From NCBI GenBank assembly GCA_036260935.1, contig DATALQ010000014.1, positions 90,647-154,646 of the forward strand: a stretch of DNA of 64,000 bases, in the 5' to 3' direction. The position numbers and the translations under genes are program-made. Source of the stretch: JAEYOM01 sp036260935. GTDB taxonomy: Bacteria; Bacillota; Clostridia; Acetivibrionales; DTU013. The first letter of the stretch is position 1. The number at the start of each line of letters is the position of its first letter. Below are positions 27,296 through 36,502 of the stretch, one piece after another. The notes under the pieces were generated by a model. The model made no database searches, had not been told where the DNA came from, and saw nothing but the letters and a program-made list of their open reading frames with translations.

Positions 27296-28443
27296 GCCCT
27301 TACTATTACACAATCGTGAGCCGGCACGACCGGAGAGTATCTCTCCTTTAAAACGCCAATTTCCCTGTGTTCCCAGCAGTCGTACATCGACAGCGAAATC
27401 CCAGAGGCATACGGAAGTCCTGTATCCCAAAACTGAAGCGACATTTCCCTGTCGTTGTCGGCAAGGTTGAAAAATCCTATTGCCAGATCTCCATTTGTCA
27501 ATGCCTTGACCAGAATAAACGACTCATCCGTATTGCACCAGTGCGGCAACGGTTTTATGCGGTATGCTCCGCGGCATTCGATATCCTGGTTGATCCCTAT
27601 GATATCTTGGTTCATCAGGATATCCTTCGCTGCCTGGCCTGCATTTCTGATATCACAGCCGATCATCAGCGGAGAGCCCATAATGCTCCACAGGGAAAAA
27701 TGAGTTTTGTATTCGGTATCGCTACAGCCGCCTTTATTGCTTCCGATAAAGTCGTTGTTGCTGCCGCCGTACATTCCGACGACCAGCATATCCATGTCGT
27801 TATGGCAGAAGGAACCGGTATAGCATTCCTTGTCAAGCTGGGACATCCCGAGATTCTTTATCGAAGCCCAATTATCCTGAATATCGCCCGTCGACCTGTA
27901 CATATGCGCGCCTGACTCGCGGATCCACTGATATACATTGTCGGATCCCCAGTTGCAGGCTGAAAACAGGATATCTCTCCCGCAGTTTTTCAGCGCCAGA
28001 CTCATCCTTTTATAGAGCAGATCTCCCGGTATTTGCATCGGTTTAAAGCAATAATCGTATTTAAGATAGTCCACGCCCCATTCTGCAAAGGATTCGGCGT
28101 CCTGGAATTCGTGCTCGAAGCTTCCCGGAAAACCGGCGCAGGTATGTGTTCCAACGCATGAATACATTCCGAATTTCAACCCTTTTGCATGAATATAATC
28201 GGATAGCGCTTTCATCCCAGCGGGGAATTTCCTGGGATCGACAACAAGCCGGCCTGTATCGTCTCTTTGTTTCAAGCTCCAGCAATCGTCGATGACGATG
28301 TATTCATATCCTGCATCCCTGTAACCTTCCTGGACGAATTTGTCCGCTACATCGCGGATAAGCTGTTCATTAATGTCCCAGGTGAATGTGTTCCATGAAT
28401 TCCACCCCATCGGGGGCGTCATACCCAAATGTTTTTTCTCCAT
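27280..28443 (-). CDS. GH27 alpha-galactosidase
   Basis: The 387-residue protein starts at ATG 28443 behind GAGGAA. It has the family opening GMTPPMGWNSWNTF and IDDCW, then the catalytic nucleophile Asp in YLKYDYC and the acid/base Asp in RSTGDIQDNW. The C-terminal beta domain follows. It hydrolyses terminal alpha-galactosides such as galactomannan side chains or raffinose sugars. No signal peptide is present, so it acts on imported oligosaccharides. It is divergent from the next sugar ABC transporter, consistent with shared induction. A related N-acetylgalactosaminidase activity is possible. Confidence 0.92.
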   Translation of the reverse strand: MEKKHLGMTPPMGWNSWNTFTWDINEQLIRDVADKFVQEGYRDAGYEYIVIDDCWSLKQRDDTGRLVVDPRKFPAGMKALSDYIHAKGLKFGMYSCVGTHTCAGFPGSFEHEFQDAESFAEWGVDYLKYDYCFKPMQIPGDLLYKRMSLALKNCGRDILFSACNWGSDNVYQWIRESGAHMYRSTGDIQDNWASIKNLGMSQLDKECYTGSFCHNDMDMLVVGMYGGSNNDFIGSNKGGCSDTEYKTHFSLWSIMGSPLMIGCDIRNAGQAAKDILMNQDIIGINQDIECRGAYRIKPLPHWCNTDESFILVKALTNGDLAIGFFNLADNDREMSLQFWDTGLPYASGISLSMYDCWEHREIGVLKERYSPVVPAHDCVIVRAKLAK

Positions 28444-28854
28444 ATTAATTCCTCTTTTCAAAATGGTTACTATACTATCTGCTTTATCAATACTTTTATC
28501 CAATTACAATTGTATTATATTGTTGTTTCCTTATCAAATATTGCTTTTGCCTGACTGGAGTTCTATCAATAGACATCATTTTTTTGCTTTTTATTGCTTA
28601 TTCTTGCTTGTTTATTTACTCGCTATTTCAAAAGCAAAGTATCTTTTGTATACTATTAACATACGAAAAATAATTCTTTTGTTCATATTTACGAATAATT
28701 TTCAATTTACGGCGTACACACTTTAAATCCTGGTTGGCAGGGATATCGAAATTGGATGGCATTTAACTGCAAAACGGATTCAACACTGAACCACAATTCG
28801 AATGCTAGTGCACGTATAATGGTGCATTTTGCATAAATTAAAAGGAGGGTAACC
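28444..28854. promoter_or_regulatory. Divergent intergenic region with promoter for the sugar transporter
   Basis: This 411-bp AT-rich region lies between the GH27 gene and the transporter operon and holds no recognisable gene. A TATAAT at 28815-28820 is 35 bp before the SBP start, and no good -35 is seen. TGCAC and GTGCA flank the -10 as an imperfect palindrome that could be an operator. AAGGAGGG sits at the SBP start. An ATTACAATTGTAAT-like region near 28500 is also palindromic. Confidence 0.5.
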
Positions 28855-30315
28855 ATGAAACGTATTCTTTCTGTTTTACTCGTTGTTATGATGCTTGCCA
28901 CCGTAGCATTTACAGGCTGTGGCAAGGCAACCACCACCGATCAGGCAGCCAGCACGGCGGCAGCACCTGCTGAGTCCAGCGCTCCGGCAGCTGAAGCTTC
29001 CAGTGCAGCAGCTGAGCCAGCTCAGGCTCCTGCAGTAACCGATGATCCCAGTATTAAGGTTCTTAACCTCTGGAGCTTCACCGATGAAGTGCCGAAGATG
29101 ATCGACAAGTACAAAGCAGCTCACCCCGACTTCCCGTACGAAGTCAAAACTACCATTATAGCTACCACTGACGGCGCATATCAGCCTGCACTCGACCAGG
29201 CTCTGGCAGCCGGCGGCGCAGATGCACCAGACATCTACACTGCAGAGGCAGCTTTCGTCCTCAAGTATACACAGGGCGATGCATACAAATATGCAGCAGC
29301 TTACAAAGATCTCGGAATCGACGTAGACAATGCTCTGAAGGCAGCTGAAATAGCTCCTTATGTTTCCGATATCGGAACAAATCCCGATGGCAACCTTATA
29401 GGTCTTGCTTATCAGGCAACCGGCGGCGCATACATCTATCGCCGTTCTATAGCAAAGGCAGTTTGGGGAACCGATGATCCGGCAGTTATCAAGGATAAAG
29501 TAGGACCCGGCTGGGATAAATTCTTCGCAGCAGCAGCTGAACTGAAAGCCAAGGGTTACGGCATAGTTTCAGGCGATGGCGATATCTGGCATTCAATCGA
29601 AAACAGCTCTGAAAAGGGTTGGATCGTTGATGGCAAGCTTTATCTCGATCCTAAGCGTGAAGAGTTCCTGGATCTGTCCAAGAAGCTCAAAGACGGCGGA
29701 TTCCACAATGACACTCAGGACTGGCAGGATGCATGGTATGCTGACATGAAGGGTGCTGGCAAACAGCAGATATTCGGCTTCTTTGGTCCCGCTTGGCTCA
29801 TCAACTACGTTATGGCTGGTAACTCCGGCGGAACTAAACCGGGCGAAGGCACATACGGCGACTGGGCAATCTGCGAACCTACAGTCGGTTTCTCCTGGGG
29901 CGGCACATGGATTCTTGGAAACAAGGATACCAAGCTCAAGAAGACTGTTGGCGACATAATCAACTGGATCACTCTCGATACTTCCGATACAGGTCTCTCG
30001 TATATGTGGGCAAACGGAACCTTCAGCATTCCTGAAGGCAAGACCGTTGGCACGAAGGATACTGTTGCTTCCGGTACTGTTATGAAGAAGTCCGATGGTA
30101 AGCTCGACTTCCTGGGCAATCAGAACATGTTCGACGTATTCGTTCCTGCTGGCGCATCTGCTACAGGTAAGAATAAGACCCAGTACGACGAGTCCATCAA
30201 TACCATCTGGCGTGATCAGGTTCGTCAGTACACCGCTGGTAAGAAGTCCCGCGATCAGGCTATCGCTGACTTCAAGCAGCAGGTTGCTGATAACCTCGGC
30301 ATAGCTGTTGACTAA
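28855..30315 (+). CDS. Extracellular sugar-binding lipoprotein (ABC transporter)
   Basis: The 486-residue protein has a lipoprotein signal with Cys at about residue 22 (FTGC) and a long Ala/Ser/Pro linker (~25-62). An extracellular solute-binding fold of the carbohydrate type follows (LNLWSFTDEVPKMIDKYKAA, split as LNLWSFTDE and MIDKYKAAHP; WILGNKD; LGNQN). Codon use is rich in GCA and GCT. It should deliver an oligosaccharide to the two permeases encoded just downstream. No ATPase is encoded here, so a shared MsmK-type ATPase elsewhere is expected, which is normal for CUT1 systems. Confidence 0.92.
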   Translation: MKRILSVLLVVMMLATVAFTGCGKATTTDQAASTAAAPAESSAPAAEASSAAAEPAQAPAVTDDPSIKVLNLWSFTDEVPKMIDKYKAAHPDFPYEVKTTIIATTDGAYQPALDQALAAGGADAPDIYTAEAAFVLKYTQGDAYKYAAAYKDLGIDVDNALKAAEIAPYVSDIGTNPDGNLIGLAYQATGGAYIYRRSIAKAVWGTDDPAVIKDKVGPGWDKFFAAAAELKAKGYGIVSGDGDIWHSIENSSEKGWIVDGKLYLDPKREEFLDLSKKLKDGGFHNDTQDWQDAWYADMKGAGKQQIFGFFGPAWLINYVMAGNSGGTKPGEGTYGDWAICEPTVGFSWGGTWILGNKDTKLKKTVGDIINWITLDTSDTGLSYMWANGTFSIPEGKTVGTKDTVASGTVMKKSDGKLDFLGNQNMFDVFVPAGASATGKNKTQYDESINTIWRDQVRQYTAGKKSRDQAIADFKQQVADNLGIAVD

Positions 30316-30329
30316 TCTTAATTAAAACA

Positions 30330-30364
30330 GGGGCGGGCGGATGCCTTTCCGACCGCCCCATTTT
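30330..30364 (+). terminator. Intercistronic hairpin after the sugar-binding protein gene
   Basis: GGGGCGG (30330-30336) pairs with CCGCCCC (30353-30359), followed by ATTTTAT. As at 3771-3801, this probably lowers transcription into the permease genes. Confidence 0.75.
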
Positions 30365-30404
30365 ATGTTTGTACCAGTCCCAACCCTTTACCGGAGGTGA
30401 TCCT

Positions 30405-31391
30405 ATGCGACGCAAGAGTGTCAGCTATGCCAAATATGGCTATATATTTTCTATACCCTTCGTGCTTGCGTACCTTGTTTTTTCGTTATACCCCACGATA
30501 TATACGACCATTATCGGCTTTACCGATTTAAAAGGTCTAACTAAAACAGATTGGAAATTTTTATCAGATCCGTTTCAGAATTTTGAACAAATTCTAAAGA
30601 ATCCATCTTTCATTACTTCAACAAAAAATACGGCGATTATATGGATCATCAATTTCATTCCGCAAATACTGCTTGCACTCCTGCTTACCGCCTGGTTCAC
30701 CAGCAGCCGCCGCCATATAAAAGGACAGGGTGCCTTCAAGGTTATTTTGTATATGCCCAATATAATTACGGCTGCTACGGTAGCCATACTTTTCAACGCA
30801 CTGTTCGGATATCCCACAGGTCCTGCTAATGATATTATTCAAAGTTTGGGCTTGTCCAAAGACCCAATTTACTTTCTGAACGAAAAGTGGACGGCCAAGC
30901 TTATAGTATCATTTATACAATGCTGGCAATGGTACGGGTATACGATGTTGATATTGATTTCGGGCGTTTTAGGTATAAACCCGGAACTCTTTGAAGCAGC
31001 GGAGATGGATGGCGCTTCAGGTTCAAAGGCTTTCTTCAAGATAACAATTCCCAGCTTAAGGCCTATTATGCTCTATATGCTTGTTACAAGCCTGATCGGC
31101 GGTTTGAATATGTTCGACATCCCGAAGCTGTTCGTAATGAACAGCGGTCCAGATAACGCTACGCTTACAGCAAGCGTATTCATTTACAACCAGGCATTCA
31201 GCGGGAGTTACATGTATAACCGCGCAGCGGCAGCAAGTATGATCTTGTTTGTAGTTATAGCCATATTATCAGGGATACTTTTCTACAGCATGCGTGATAG
31301 ATCCGCAGCCAAGCTTAGAAAAGAGGAGAAAAGAAGGATAAAGGCTTATAATGAGTCCAATAAGATGGCGGCAAGGAGGGCGGAGATATGA
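30405..31391 (+). CDS. Carbohydrate ABC transporter permease 1 (CUT1, MalF-like)
   Basis: The ~328-residue protein starts at ATG 30405 with CCGGAGGTGA upstream. It has six or so membrane helices and the permease EAA loop as EAAEMDGASGSKAFFKITIP. The cytoplasmic C-terminus is short and basic. With the next gene it makes the heterodimeric channel for the sugar bound by the preceding lipoprotein. The stop overlaps the start of the second permease (ATGA), so they are coupled. Confidence 0.93.
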   Translation: MRRKSVSYAKYGYIFSIPFVLAYLVFSLYPTIYTTIIGFTDLKGLTKTDWKFLSDPFQNFEQILKNPSFITSTKNTAIIWIINFIPQILLALLLTAWFTSSRRHIKGQGAFKVILYMPNIITAATVAILFNALFGYPTGPANDIIQSLGLSKDPIYFLNEKWTAKLIVSFIQCWQWYGYTMLILISGVLGINPELFEAAEMDGASGSKAFFKITIPSLRPIMLYMLVTSLIGGLNMFDIPKLFVMNSGPDNATLTASVFIYNQAFSGSYMYNRAAAASMILFVVIAILSGILFYSMRDRSAAKLRKEEKRRIKAYNESNKMAARRAEI

Positions 31392-32236
31392 GAAATAAAC
31401 TAAATGCATCCGGATACGCGCTGAATACAGTCATATATGCCGTCTGCATAATCCTGGCGCTATTAAGCATATTGCCGTTCTGGGTTATGATTATGAATGC
31501 AACTCGCGGAACTTTTGAGATACAGCAGCATGCCTTATCGCTTTTGCCTTCGACGCACCTGGCGGATAATATAGCCGTGCTGAAGGGCAAGAGTTTCAAC
31601 GCGATGACCGGCTTTCTCAACTCTATGATAATTTCATCTGGCACCGCGGTATGTGCCGTTTATTTCTCTTCGCTTACCGCATATGGTCTGGTTGCGTACG
31701 ACTGGAGACTGCGCCAGCCGTTCTTCACCTTTATAATGGCCATATTGATGATACCCGCACAGGTGGTAACTATAGGCTTCTATCAGTTTATGTACCGCAT
31801 CCACATGACGAATAATTTTTTACCATTGATTCTTCCCGCCATAGCAGGGCCGGCAATGGTGTTCTTCATGAGGCAGTACCTATTGGCCACGCTGCAGCTT
31901 GATGTCGTGAACTCGGCAAGAATTGACGGTGCAGGAGAATTCTACACTTTCAACAGAATAATACTGCCGATCATGAAGCCTGCAATAGCAACACAAGCGA
32001 TATTTGCATTCGTGGGAAGCTGGAACAGCCTGTTCACGCCGATGGTACTGCTCAACGACAAGTCAAAGTACACGATGCCTATAATGGTATCCCAGCTGCG
32101 AGGCGACATCTATAAAAAAGAGTATGGCTCTATCTATCTGGGACTAACGCTGACAGTGCTGCCTATTTTCGTAGTATACTTCCTGCTTTCGAAGTATATC
32201 ATAGCAGGTGTTGCACTTGGCAGTATCAAGGAGTAA
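31388..32236 (+). CDS. Carbohydrate ABC transporter permease 2 (CUT1, MalG-like)
   Basis: The 282-residue protein has about six membrane segments and the EAA-type loop NSARIDGAGEFYTFNRIILP near residue 180. It overlaps the upstream permease by 4 bp. It completes the CUT1 importer, whose ATPase must be encoded elsewhere. The transporter lies between GH27 and GH115 enzyme genes. A terminator follows at 32293. Confidence 0.93.
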   Translation: MRNKLNASGYALNTVIYAVCIILALLSILPFWVMIMNATRGTFEIQQHALSLLPSTHLADNIAVLKGKSFNAMTGFLNSMIISSGTAVCAVYFSSLTAYGLVAYDWRLRQPFFTFIMAILMIPAQVVTIGFYQFMYRIHMTNNFLPLILPAIAGPAMVFFMRQYLLATLQLDVVNSARIDGAGEFYTFNRIILPIMKPAIATQAIFAFVGSWNSLFTPMVLLNDKSKYTMPIMVSQLRGDIYKKEYGSIYLGLTLTVLPIFVVYFLLSKYIIAGVALGSIKE

Positions 32237-32292
32237 ACCGGGCTCATCCCAGGATAAAACTCCTTGTAATAAAACAAAATAACTTGATATCT

Positions 32293-32338
32293 AAACCAGC
32301 GGGTGATCTGTCATAAGATGCCTGCTGGTTTTATTTTG
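32293..32338 (+). terminator. Intrinsic terminator of the CUT1 transporter operon
   Basis: AAACCAGCGGG (32293-32303) pairs with CCTGCTGGTTT (32321-32331) with one mismatch, followed by TATTTTG. The loop is long at 17 nt. Confidence 0.7.
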
Positions 32339-32479
32339 TGCCCGATGTTCCGGCAATTTTATTTAATGGATATATTTGTTACAGCTGTTATTTATGGAAA
32401 TGGTGTTAGGATAGCATAGACAAAAAAAAATAAAGGTAGTAGACTACAGACAAAAGCCGAAAATTTATTGGGAGGCAAT

Positions 32480-33382
32480 ATGAAACAAGACATGCTTAAC
32501 AACGTCAAAGCAGGGGATTCAAACCAGATCACCCGGGAATACTTCGATTCTCTTTTGGTAGAAATGAGACATATCGACTCCGTAATACCGTCCACGAAGC
32601 TGGAACTCTATGGTGAAACGTTCTCGACACCTATAATGACGGCTGCATTGTCGCATCTGGACAACTGCTGCACGAACGGAGCAGCTGAAATGGCAGCGGG
32701 AGCACTTAACGCGGGTGCGGTAATGTGGACAGGTATGGGAGACGAGTCTGAGCTCGATTCGATTGTGGCAACGGGCGCCAAAACCGTTAAAATAGTAAAG
32801 CCTCACGCTAATAACGATATTATTTTTAAAAAGCTGGAGCATGCCGAAAAATGCGGGGCTTTTGCCGTGGGAATGGATATCGATCATGCATTCGACAGGA
32901 AAGGGCAGTACGATAATGTCCTGGGCTTTCCTATGACAGTCAAGACCTTCGATGAAATAAAAAGCTTCATTAAGGCCACAAAGCTGCCCTTTATAGTAAA
33001 AGGAGTCCTAAGCGTGCAGGATGCCTTAAAATGCGTGGACGCAGGAGCGAAGGGCATCGTTGTTTCCCACCATCACGGTATCATGGATTACGCAGTACCT
33101 CCTCTTTTGATACTGCCTGAAATCGTTAAGGCAGTAAACCATAGAATATCGATTTTCGTAGACTGTGGCATTTCGAGCGGTATTGACGTGTTCAAGGCAT
33201 TGGCCCTTGGCGCCGACGCAGTTTGTGCCGGCCGTGTGCTGATGGATCCGCTGAAAAGTGAAAAAGCCGCCGGTGTGCAGAGTAAGATCGATGAAATGAC
33301 AGGCGAGCTTTCGGGTATGATGGCTCGTACCTGTTCCCGCGATATAAAACATATAGATCCGGCCGTAATATGGAAACGGTAG
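32480..33382 (+). CDS. FMN-dependent alpha-hydroxy-acid oxidase-like protein, variant active site
   Basis: The 300-residue protein starts at ATG 32480 behind GGAGG. It has the TIM-barrel blocks of the FMN-dependent dehydrogenase family: FIVKGVLSVQDALKCVDAG, the His motif SHHHG and the FMN phosphate loop near DCGISSGIDVFKALALGADA. The family average is ~350-400 residues; this one is short at the N-terminus. The active-site Arg that follows the His in SNHGARQLD-type motifs is missing (the stretch here reads SHHHGIMDY), so a lactate/glycolate substrate is doubtful. It sits between a xylan-side sugar transporter and a GH115 gene, so a sugar- or uronate-derived substrate is possible. Confidence 0.78.
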   Translation: MKQDMLNNVKAGDSNQITREYFDSLLVEMRHIDSVIPSTKLELYGETFSTPIMTAALSHLDNCCTNGAAEMAAGALNAGAVMWTGMGDESELDSIVATGAKTVKIVKPHANNDIIFKKLEHAEKCGAFAVGMDIDHAFDRKGQYDNVLGFPMTVKTFDEIKSFIKATKLPFIVKGVLSVQDALKCVDAGAKGIVVSHHHGIMDYAVPPLLILPEIVKAVNHRISIFVDCGISSGIDVFKALALGADAVCAGRVLMDPLKSEKAAGVQSKIDEMTGELSGMMARTCSRDIKHIDPAVIWKR

Positions 33383-33454
33383 TCGCAGACAGAAATTGCC
33401 GTGCCGGGTAAGGGGCAATTTTCAAGTATGATTTTACAGAAAGGAACGTATTTT

Positions 33455-36310
33455 ATGGCGGCAAAAAGCGGTTTTGCGATCGCAGGGAACGGAGCGGCGT
33501 CTCAGATATACATAGATCCCAAAGGCCGGGATCACGAAGGCTTGGACCTCGTTGCAAGGTCATTTGCCAATGATGTGGAAATGGTCGCCGGAATAATGCC
33601 CGAAGTTGTAACCGATGCCGGCCGGCTCAATGGAACGGTATTGATTGCGGGATCCATAGGGAATAACGATCTGATAGACTCACTGATTGCAAAAGGTAGA
33701 ATAGATATTTCCGCTTTAAAAGACAAATGGGAAACGTTCCTGATACGCGTAGTTGAAAATCCCGTCCCCGGCGTGGAAAAGGCCGTTGTGGTAGTGGGAA
33801 GCGACAAGAGAGGCGCAGTCTACGGCATTTTTCACATATCGGAGTTGATAGGTGTGAGCCCATGGGTCTACTGGGGCGATGTTGCACCGAAGAAGACACC
33901 CGTTATAAATATTTCTGAAAGCGATCTGAATTATACTTCAAAAGAGCCGTCGGTAAAATACAGGGGTATTTTTCTGAACGATGAGTGGCCGTCCCTTGGA
34001 TCGTGGGTTATGAACAAGTTCGGAGATTTCAATGAAGAGTTTTACGATAAGGTATTTATACTGATCCTGAGACTCAAGGGTAATTTCATGTGGCCTGCCA
34101 TGTGGAGAGCAATATTCAGTGAGGACGGGAAAAGCTGCAATATTGCAAATGCAAAGCTCGCCGACGCCTATGGCATAGTGATGGGGACTTCCCACCACGA
34201 ACCGCTGTTCCGCTCGGGCGAGGAATGGCAAAAGATCTATAAAAATTACGGAATCAGCAACGAATGGAGCTTTTCCCACAACGGGAAGGCGATAACCAGG
34301 TTCTGGGAGAACGGGGTCAAACGAAACAGGGACTTCGAGAGCCTGATAACGCTGGGTATGAGAGGAGAACGCGATTCGGTGCTTGGTGGCAGCATCAGGG
34401 AGAATATCGATCTGCTTAAAAGTATCATTGTCACACAGAAGGAGCTGTTGAAAAAACACGGCCTTGCTGATGTTCCGCAGGTCCTTACGATATATAAGGA
34501 AGTTGAAAAGTTCTGGTACGGTACGGATGAGGCAGCAGGTCTCAGAGAGTGGGACGTACTCGACGACGTAACTATAATGTTGGCAGAAGATAATTTTGGC
34601 AATACTCGCACGCTGCCAACGGAGGCAGAAAGAAACCGTGAAGCAGGCTGGGGCATGTATTACCATTTTGATTATCACGGCGGTCCGGTGTCCTATGAGT
34701 GGATTAATACGACTCCTATCGAAAAGGTATGGGAACAGATGTCCATGGTTTACGATTACGGCGTCAGGAATGTCTGGGTCGTCAACGTCGGAGATCTCAA
34801 GCCGCAGGAATTACCTATATCATACTTTTTGGACCTGGCCTACGATTTTGAGAAGTGGGGTACCGACGGGATTAACAAGACGAAGGAATATACAAGGAAA
34901 TGGACAGAGCAGCAATTTGGAAATGCGGCGGACAAAGACGCTCTGGACGGTATCGCAAAGCTTCTGTCGGATTATACGAGGCTGAACGGGAAACGCAGGC
35001 CGGAAGTCCTTTCTGCAGAGACTTATAGCTGCATCAATCATAACGAGGCGTGCAGGGTGCTCCAGCAGGCTATCGAGCTTGAGAATGCGGCTAAAAAATA
35101 TTATGATATGATGCCTGCGGAATACAGGGATGCATATTACCAGCTCGTTTACTATCCCGCGGCGGCTTCTGCCAACATAGTGAAAATGCAGATATACGCG
35201 GGGTTCAACAAGCGGTACTATAAGCTTGGAAGCGTGCTGGCCAACAGATACGCGGTGTTGGTGGAAGATGCGATACAGGCCGACGAGGAAATGCAAAGCT
35301 ATTACAACGACGTCATGAGCAGTGGGAAGTGGCAGGGGATCATGAGTTCCGCCCATATCGGCTATGTAAACTGGAACGCCGAAGGATGGCATTACCCGGA
35401 AATCAGCTATATAAAGCCGGTAACCGGAGCATCCATGGTGGTAGACGTGGAAGGTACCGAAAAGGGTTATACCTCAGGCAAGGCAAAACTTCCTGTTTTT
35501 ACGGACCTTCTGAAGGAAAGCCACAGCATAACGGTAAGCAATAAAGGGAACACAGGCTTTGATTATACGGCTGAAGCAGAGGCTGACTGGATAAGGCTCA
35601 ATAAATGCCGCGGACACGTAAGAAACGCAAAGACTATAAAGGTTTCCATTGACTGGGCTTCAGTCGGAAAATCGTCAAAAGGTATAATCACAATAAAAGG
35701 CGCCGGACGGACCGTAAAAGTAGCGGTCACTGCGGAATTGGCCGATACTGGTAAGCTGCCTGAGATGACTTTCGTCGGAAAAGAAAACGTCATTTCGATA
35801 GAAGCCGGACATTTCTTCAACAGAGGCGATAAAAGCGAAGCAGCGTGGAAAGTGATCGAAAATTACGGCCGTTCGTTATCTTCGGTTAAAATGTATCCGA
35901 CGACAGTATCGTTCAAAAAGGTGGAAGATGGGCCTTATCTGGATTACAGGGTTTTTGTCGGCACGGAAGCCGAGTATACGCTGACGGCTTACTTTGCGCC
36001 TTCCAATAACCTCTCCAAGAGCAGCAGGCTCAGATACGGGATATCCTTCGACGGAGCAGCTCCGGTGATCGCTGATTCGCTACCTGGAGATTTTGTCGCA
36101 GGCGACTATAACAACTACCCCTGGTGTAAGGGAGTACTCGACAATATCCATATCGCGGCGACGTCGTACAAGTTGACGAAGGGACTTCACGTCCTGCGTT
36201 TCCACGGCCTCGATGCAGGCCTGGTCCTGCAGAAGCTCGTTTTGTCAAAGGATCCGCTGCTGGTTTCCTACTTCGGGCCGGAAGAAAGCTATTATACAAA
36301 GAGTCTATGA
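33455..36310 (+). CDS. GH115 alpha-glucuronidase
   Basis: The ~951-residue protein (start ATG 33455, AAAGGA upstream; ATG 33428 also possible) matches GH115 family layout. The N-terminal domain has VVVGSDKRGAVYGIFHISE-like cues, the catalytic barrel has RGIFLNDEWPSLGSWV and KGNFMWPAMW, and a C-terminal beta-rich domain follows. These enzymes remove 4-O-methyl-glucuronic acid from the main chain of xylan, including internal residues. No signal peptide means cytoplasmic action on imported xylo-oligosaccharides. Together with the FMN protein and the CUT1 transporter it suggests a glucuronoxylan utilisation locus. Confidence 0.9.
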   Translation: MAAKSGFAIAGNGAASQIYIDPKGRDHEGLDLVARSFANDVEMVAGIMPEVVTDAGRLNGTVLIAGSIGNNDLIDSLIAKGRIDISALKDKWETFLIRVVENPVPGVEKAVVVVGSDKRGAVYGIFHISELIGVSPWVYWGDVAPKKTPVINISESDLNYTSKEPSVKYRGIFLNDEWPSLGSWVMNKFGDFNEEFYDKVFILILRLKGNFMWPAMWRAIFSEDGKSCNIANAKLADAYGIVMGTSHHEPLFRSGEEWQKIYKNYGISNEWSFSHNGKAITRFWENGVKRNRDFESLITLGMRGERDSVLGGSIRENIDLLKSIIVTQKELLKKHGLADVPQVLTIYKEVEKFWYGTDEAAGLREWDVLDDVTIMLAEDNFGNTRTLPTEAERNREAGWGMYYHFDYHGGPVSYEWINTTPIEKVWEQMSMVYDYGVRNVWVVNVGDLKPQELPISYFLDLAYDFEKWGTDGINKTKEYTRKWTEQQFGNAADKDALDGIAKLLSDYTRLNGKRRPEVLSAETYSCINHNEACRVLQQAIELENAAKKYYDMMPAEYRDAYYQLVYYPAAASANIVKMQIYAGFNKRYYKLGSVLANRYAVLVEDAIQADEEMQSYYNDVMSSGKWQGIMSSAHIGYVNWNAEGWHYPEISYIKPVTGASMVVDVEGTEKGYTSGKAKLPVFTDLLKESHSITVSNKGNTGFDYTAEAEADWIRLNKCRGHVRNAKTIKVSIDWASVGKSSKGIITIKGAGRTVKVAVTAELADTGKLPEMTFVGKENVISIEAGHFFNRGDKSEAAWKVIENYGRSLSSVKMYPTTVSFKKVEDGPYLDYRVFVGTEAEYTLTAYFAPSNNLSKSSRLRYGISFDGAAPVIADSLPGDFVAGDYNNYPWCKGVLDNIHIAATSYKLTKGLHVLRFHGLDAGLVLQKLVLSKDPLLVSYFGPEESYYTKSL

Positions 36311-36345
36311 TTTTTTAAGTGAGCCCAGTGTAAGGCGGGACGGTG

Positions 36346-36388
36346 GAAGCAAGGGGACGATTCTTTTGCTTCCTTCGTCCCCCTTTTT
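36346..36388 (+). terminator. Terminator after the GH115 gene
   Basis: AAGGGGACGA (36351-36360) pairs with the TTCGTCCCCCTT region at 36374-36386, followed by TTTTT. A second, competing stem GGAAGCA/TGCTTCC overlaps it. Confidence 0.75.
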
Positions 36389-36502
36389 ATTTTCATACAT
36401 TTTTTGTTAACCGATTTTACTTATTTATTATCGTCAGATTATTTTAATTGAGATATAATAGTTTTCATTGCATAAAATAGGGCTGACAAAACGGGGTAAG
36501 AG

